NCBI RefSeq assembly: GCF_020911725.1
Contig: NZ_CP076620.1
Coordinates: 1,244,501-1,308,500 of the forward strand
Source: Clostridium cadaveris
GTDB lineage: Bacteria; Bacillota; Clostridia; Clostridiales; Clostridiaceae
Reading direction: 5' to 3'
DNA: 64,000 nt
Positions within the stretch are counted from its first letter, which is position 1; every line of letters begins with the position of its first letter. The notes below the pieces were generated by a model. It did no database searches and was not told the origin of the DNA. It was given only the letters and a program-made list of their open reading frames with translations. Position numbers and translations under genes: made by a program. This document shows positions 60,938-64,000 of the stretch, one piece after another.

Positions 60938-62257
60938 ATGGAAAAGAAAAAAAGAGAAAATTTTAGTAGTAGCGCAGGATTTGTTTTGTCTTGCATTGGA
61001 GCAGCAGTAGGATTGGGAAATATATGGATGTTTCCTTATAGGCTGGGTCAGAATGGAGGAATGGTTTTTTTAATCCCTTATTTTTTATTTGTTTTAGTAT
61101 TAGGATCTACAGGGCTTATAACTGAATTTGCTTTTGGAAGAAAATTTAGAAGCGGCTCAATGAATGGAATAAGAACAGTATTTAAAGAGAAAAACAAAAT
61201 AGGGGGATTTATTTTAGGGATAATACCTGTAATTGGACTTATGGGAGTTTTTATGTTTTACAACATAGTTGTAGGATGGATACTAAAGTATTTTTCTATG
61301 AGTATTTCAGGAGAACTTAGTAGTATAGATATAAACAGTTATTTTAATAGTTTTTCAGGTACAAGTAATACCATAGTGTGGAACTTCATTTCTATAATTT
61401 TGACAGTTGCTATTGTTTATATGGGAGTCACTAAGGGAATAGAGAAGATAAATAAAATAATAATGCCAGCCTTATTTATAATATTTATACTTTTAGGTAT
61501 AAGGTCATTAACACTTCCTGGTGCTATAGAAGGGGTAAGATACCTTCTAACTCCAAAATGGGAATACTTTTTTAAAGTTAACACCTGGGTTATGGCGCTA
61601 GGACAAGCATTCTTTACTGTATCATTAAATGGATGTGGCATGGTTGTTTATGGCAGTTATATAAAAGATAATTTTGATATTCCAAGGTCAGCATTAAGTA
61701 CAGCTATACTAGACACTATGGCAGCACTTTTAGCATCTTTTGTTATAATGCCAGCAGTATTTGCTTTTAATTTAGATCCTATGGCTGGGCCACCATTGTT
61801 ATTTATTACAATGCCTACAATATTTAAATCTATGCCTGGGGGAAGAATAATATCAATAGTGTTCTTCTTAAGCCTTTTATTTGCAGCTATATCATCGTCT
61901 ATAAATATGCTTGAAGGTCCAGTTGAAGCTATGATGTCTCAAACGAAATTTAATAGAAAGAAATCTTCTATAATTATAGCATCTATAGCATTTATTTTTT
62001 CTATACCTTTAAATATGAGCATGACATCATTTGATAATTTCACTAATCTTATAACAGTAATTATATCGCCGGTTGCAGCTTTAATAGTGCTTATAGTATT
62101 TTACTATATGTACGGAGAAGAGAGAGCTATGGAGGCTATAAATGAAGGTGCTGCTAGAAAGTTAGGAAAAGGATTTTTACGATTTGCTAAATATGGATTT
62201 ACAATTATAACTATAGCTGTAATTGTGCTAGGAATAGTATATGGAGGCATTGGCTAA
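60938..62257 (+). CDS. NSS (SNF) family sodium-coupled amino-acid transporter, Tyt1-like
   Basis: 439 residues, about 11-12 helices. GAAVGLGNIWMFPYRLGQNGGMVFLIPYF (TM1, Na+ and substrate site; read in parts) is diagnostic. VNTWVMALGQAFFTVSLNGCGM is TM6. Length and helix pattern match the short bacterial NSS proteins such as the Fusobacterium tyrosine transporter Tyt1 and MhsT. The tyrosine-rich leader argues that tyrosine is the substrate. AGGAGG precedes ATG 60938. Confidence 0.93.
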   Translation: MEKKKRENFSSSAGFVLSCIGAAVGLGNIWMFPYRLGQNGGMVFLIPYFLFVLVLGSTGLITEFAFGRKFRSGSMNGIRTVFKEKNKIGGFILGIIPVIGLMGVFMFYNIVVGWILKYFSMSISGELSSIDINSYFNSFSGTSNTIVWNFISIILTVAIVYMGVTKGIEKINKIIMPALFIIFILLGIRSLTLPGAIEGVRYLLTPKWEYFFKVNTWVMALGQAFFTVSLNGCGMVVYGSYIKDNFDIPRSALSTAILDTMAALLASFVIMPAVFAFNLDPMAGPPLLFITMPTIFKSMPGGRIISIVFFLSLLFAAISSSINMLEGPVEAMMSQTKFNRKKSSIIIASIAFIFSIPLNMSMTSFDNFTNLITVIISPVAALIVLIVFYYMYGEERAMEAINEGAARKLGKGFLRFAKYGFTIITIAVIVLGIVYGGIG

Positions 62258-62347
62258 AATAAACAATATATTTGGATGAGCATTGAATTCTATAAGTTAG
62301 TCATGATATAATTAATATTAATTATTAAATAATAAGAGGTGTAAATA

Positions 62348-62701
62348 ATGAGCGCTTTATTTGTAGAATATCCAAGATGAACAACTTGCAAAAAGGCTTC
62401 AAAGTTTTTGAAGGAAAATAATGTAGAGTTTGATAACAGACATATAGTTGAGAATAACCCAACCAAAGAAGAACTGCTTCATTGGATGGAAATCAGCGGG
62501 TTAGAAACTAAAAAATTCTTCAATACATCAGGTGTGTTGTATAAAGAAATGAACTTAAAAGACAAGATAAAAGATATGTCAAGGGAAGATGCGGCAGAAC
62601 TCTTAGCTTCTAATGGCATGCTTGTGAAAAGGCCTATTCTTATAAAAGATGGAAAGGTTCTTGTTGGTTTTAAAGAAGATTCGTATAAAGAAATATTATA
62701 A
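62348..62701 (+). CDS. ArsC/Spx-family thioredoxin-fold protein with in-frame UGA (probable selenocysteine)
   Basis: The frame starts ATG 62348 after AAGAGGTG and continues to TAA 62701, giving 117 residues if UGA at 62378-62380 (codon 11) is read through. The N-terminus MSALFVEYPR-UGA-TTCKKASKFL aligns with the YPKC-xx-CKKA active site of ArsC/YffB/Spx-related reductases, so the UGA stands exactly where the first catalytic Cys belongs; Cys14 remains. The rest (KKFFNTSGVLYKEMNLKD, then LVKRPILI) is a full, intact family domain. Hairpins follow the UGA (see next feature). The alternative is a nonsense mutation. Confidence 0.75.
62385..62414 (+). promoter_or_regulatory. SECIS-like hairpin after UGA codon
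   Basis: Two competing folds begin within 25 bases of the UGA: CTTCAAA / TTTGAAG with GTT loop (62397-62413), and CTT-g-CAAAAA / TTTTTG-AAG with a ten-base loop starting GG (62385-62413). Both place a loop G at 15-24 bases after the UGA, in the range where bacterial SECIS elements lie. Confidence 0.5.
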
Positions 62702-62884
62702 AATCTAAAAGATTAGGGTATTTATGACATGTTCCATTATAGGTGGATAAGAGAAATAATAAAAGTTCTTACGTAGGAGATATGTGGCAATTAGAACAAT
62801 TTTAAATGTTTTTACAATATCTTGACAAATATGTCTCAGCAATGTAAAATGTCAATGTAACTAAATAAAATGGATTTTATGTTT

Positions 62885-63055
62885 TTTCTATTGATTAATC
62901 ACAATAGAAAACTAAGATGGAAGCAGGTGTAATTCCTGCGCGGTCCCGCCACTGTGAGTGAGGAGAATGCTCTTATATAAACCACTGATATATTATTATA
63001 TTGGGAAGGTAGAGCAGACTATGATACATTAGCCAGGAGACATGCATAAAATTTA
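62885..63055 (+). promoter_or_regulatory. Cobalamin riboswitch aptamer
   Basis: The conserved core is unmistakable: GGAAGCAGGTGTAATTCCTG (P3/P4 region) followed by CGGTCCCGCCACTGTGAG, and the 3-prime block AGCCAGGAGACATGC at 63031-63045. A 9-bp 5-prime hairpin TTTCTATTG / CAATAGAAA precedes the core. It should sense adenosylcobalamin or a related form and control the secreted-protein gene downstream. Confidence 0.95.
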
Positions 63056-63104
63056 CTTCTGAGGCGGAGAATCTCAAAGAAGATATACAGTAAAGTTAGT
63101 AAAT

Positions 63105-63140
63105 GCGGACTATGCTTTTTTTCATAGTCTGCTTTTTTAT
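63105..63140 (+). terminator. Riboswitch expression-platform terminator
   Basis: GCGGACTATG / CATAGTCTGC stem, T-rich loop, six T. The same 3-prime arm is perfectly complementary to GCAGACTATG at 63014-63023 inside the aptamer region, giving a better-matched antiterminator pairing. Confidence 0.85.
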
Positions 63141-63261
63141 TGTTTAAAAAACCAACACGGGTATGGTATTAAATCTCTTCTTTTAAAATGGGTATAGGGA
63201 TTATCTTATTTATAATCTCCTCTGATTCTCAGAATACTTAGTTAAAGAAGGGAGAGGAAAT

Positions 63262-64000
63262 ATGAAAAATAGTTTATCAAAGAAGATATTGTCACTGTTG
63301 CTCGCTGTGGGAATGGTTATGAGTGGAATGATTACACCTTTGACATCATACGCAGCTGATATAACTCCAGAGCAAGCAGCAGAAAAATATCTAAAAACTA
63401 ACTACATCGATGGAGCAAATAAGGTAATTAGAAATGGTGGCGATAGTGTAGTTAAAAGTAAAAATGGTCTTAGTTATGAGGTTGGATTAAAGACACCAAG
63501 CGGTGGAGATATAACAACATTACTTTTTAAAAGTGAATCTTCTAGATCAGAGTATAAAAGTGTATGGTACATAAATTCAGATTCAAAGTATGTAAAATCA
63601 ATTGGATCAAGTGCAGGAAGATGTAGTATTGAATCAAGACCTACTGCAGATGAACCACCATATAAATTTACGGCAACTCTTAAATTATTTGATAAGAATG
63701 TAACAGCTGATGATATAAACAATGGTGTGGCAAAGTCATTGGCAGAACAAAATTTTGAGGTTTCATTGGCACAAGCAGAAAAAGAATTTAAGGTGACTTT
63801 TGAAGCTGTTGACAGTAACACAGATAAGAAAATTGATTCTGCTCAAATTAAGGTAAGAAAAGATTTTAGGGATGTAAACCCTGGTTCAGATGGAAACTAT
63901 ACTATGAAGTCCAGTGAAGTGTTTACAGTAACAGCTGAAGCAAAAGGCTATAAATCATATAAAAATACAAGTTTTAATGCAACAAAGGACGGGCTGCTTC
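63262..64000 (+). CDS. Cobalamin-riboswitch-controlled secreted protein, N-terminal part
   Basis: The gene runs off the window; 246 residues are visible. A classic signal peptide (basic KNSLSKK, hydrophobic ILSLLLAVGMVMSGMITPL, cleavage likely after SYA at 31) is followed by ITPEQAAEKYLKTNYI and beta-rich repeats with KFTATLKLFDK and SEVFTVTAEAKGYK, the latter like Big/PEGA-type surface modules. Control by cobalamin suggests a surface role in corrinoid capture or in replacing a B12-dependent function. GGGAGAGG precedes ATG 63262. Confidence 0.8.
   Translation, partial: MKNSLSKKILSLLLAVGMVMSGMITPLTSYAADITPEQAAEKYLKTNYIDGANKVIRNGGDSVVKSKNGLSYEVGLKTPSGGDITTLLFKSESSRSEYKSVWYINSDSKYVKSIGSSAGRCSIESRPTADEPPYKFTATLKLFDKNVTADDINNGVAKSLAEQNFEVSLAQAEKEFKVTFEAVDSNTDKKIDSAQIKVRKDFRDVNPGSDGNYTMKSSEVFTVTAEAKGYKSYKNTSFNATKDGLL

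Noticed and set aside
62378..62380. UGA read as a nonsense mutation making the ArsC/Spx gene a pseudogene
   Set aside because: Not excluded, but less likely: the domain is intact, the position is the catalytic Cys, and hairpins follow. Kept as the alternative explanation.
1..64000. CRISPR arrays, tRNA, rRNA or prophage modules
   Set aside because: No regularly spaced repeats, no tRNA-like cloverleaf or rRNA sequence, and no phage structural genes were noticed.

Overview
The window is from a low-GC, AT-rich Firmicute. Strong AGGAGG ribosome sites, AgrD-type signalling, clostridial hypothetical families, a Firmicute-type ethanolamine utilisation locus and single-membrane secreted proteins point to Clostridium sensu stricto or a close relative. 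Genes are dense, mostly on the plus strand, and usually separated by clear hairpin terminators. I see no tRNA, rRNA, CRISPR array or prophage.

Layout. 1-3.4 kb: end of an aldose epimerase, a small unknown gene and galK, with an IS3-family element inserted in the terminator hairpin between the convergent genes. 3.5-7.4 kb: M19 dipeptidase, a methyltransferase and an L,D-transpeptidase. 7.6-13.4 kb: an agrBD peptide-signal cassette with two membrane proteins, then two GGDEF/HD-GYP cyclic-di-GMP proteins. 13.5-26.4 kb: a 17-gene ethanolamine utilisation (eut) bacterial microcompartment operon, with alcohol dehydrogenase, shell proteins (EutS, EutL, EutM, EutN, a PduT-like tandem protein and a shell protein with a nucleic-acid-binding-like tail), EutBC lyase, EutA, EutE, PduL-type phosphotransacylase, EutH and EutQ. 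No EutT, EutJ or EutVW lies in the window. 26.4-34.1 kb: nitroreductase, a secreted M34-like metalloprotease, MsrA, threonine aldolase, a short bL25-like protein and a large RND exporter. 34.1-35.4 kb: a second IS3-family element, again inside a hairpin. 35.5-40.0 kb: a PucR-family regulator followed by two membrane proteins and an M20 amidohydrolase. 40-51.6 kb: zinc-ribbon proteins, a CoA-disulfide-reductase-like enzyme with a TcyP-like cystine transporter and LysR regulator, an SDR, a FUSC-HAD fusion, an XRE-TPR regulator and an AI-2E-family permease. 52-60.5 kb: aspartase plus malic enzyme (aspartate to fumarate, and malate to pyruvate), a small L,D-transpeptidase-like protein, a DUF4825 protein, a dGTPase-like protein and an ABC-F ATPase. 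60.6-64 kb: an NSS amino-acid transporter behind a tyrosine-codon-rich leader, an ArsC/Spx-like protein with an in-frame UGA, and a cobalamin riboswitch ahead of a secreted protein that runs off the window.

The best candidates for new biology are: (1) the ArsC/Spx-like gene with UGA exactly at the first catalytic cysteine, followed by SECIS-like hairpins, suggesting a selenoprotein; (2) a probable tyrosine-sensing attenuator, with seven consecutive Tyr codons forming the loop of a leader hairpin ahead of a terminator and a Tyt1-like transporter; (3) two different IS3-family elements each inserted inside a terminator-type hairpin, with target duplications that let the original hairpins be rebuilt; (4) the eut shell protein with a Rho_N/SAP-like tail and a PduT-like cluster-binding shell protein in a eut operon; (5) a PucR-regulated two-subunit membrane protein plus amidohydrolase operon. 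All functional statements come from reading the sequence and from memory of protein families. No search or folding program was run.
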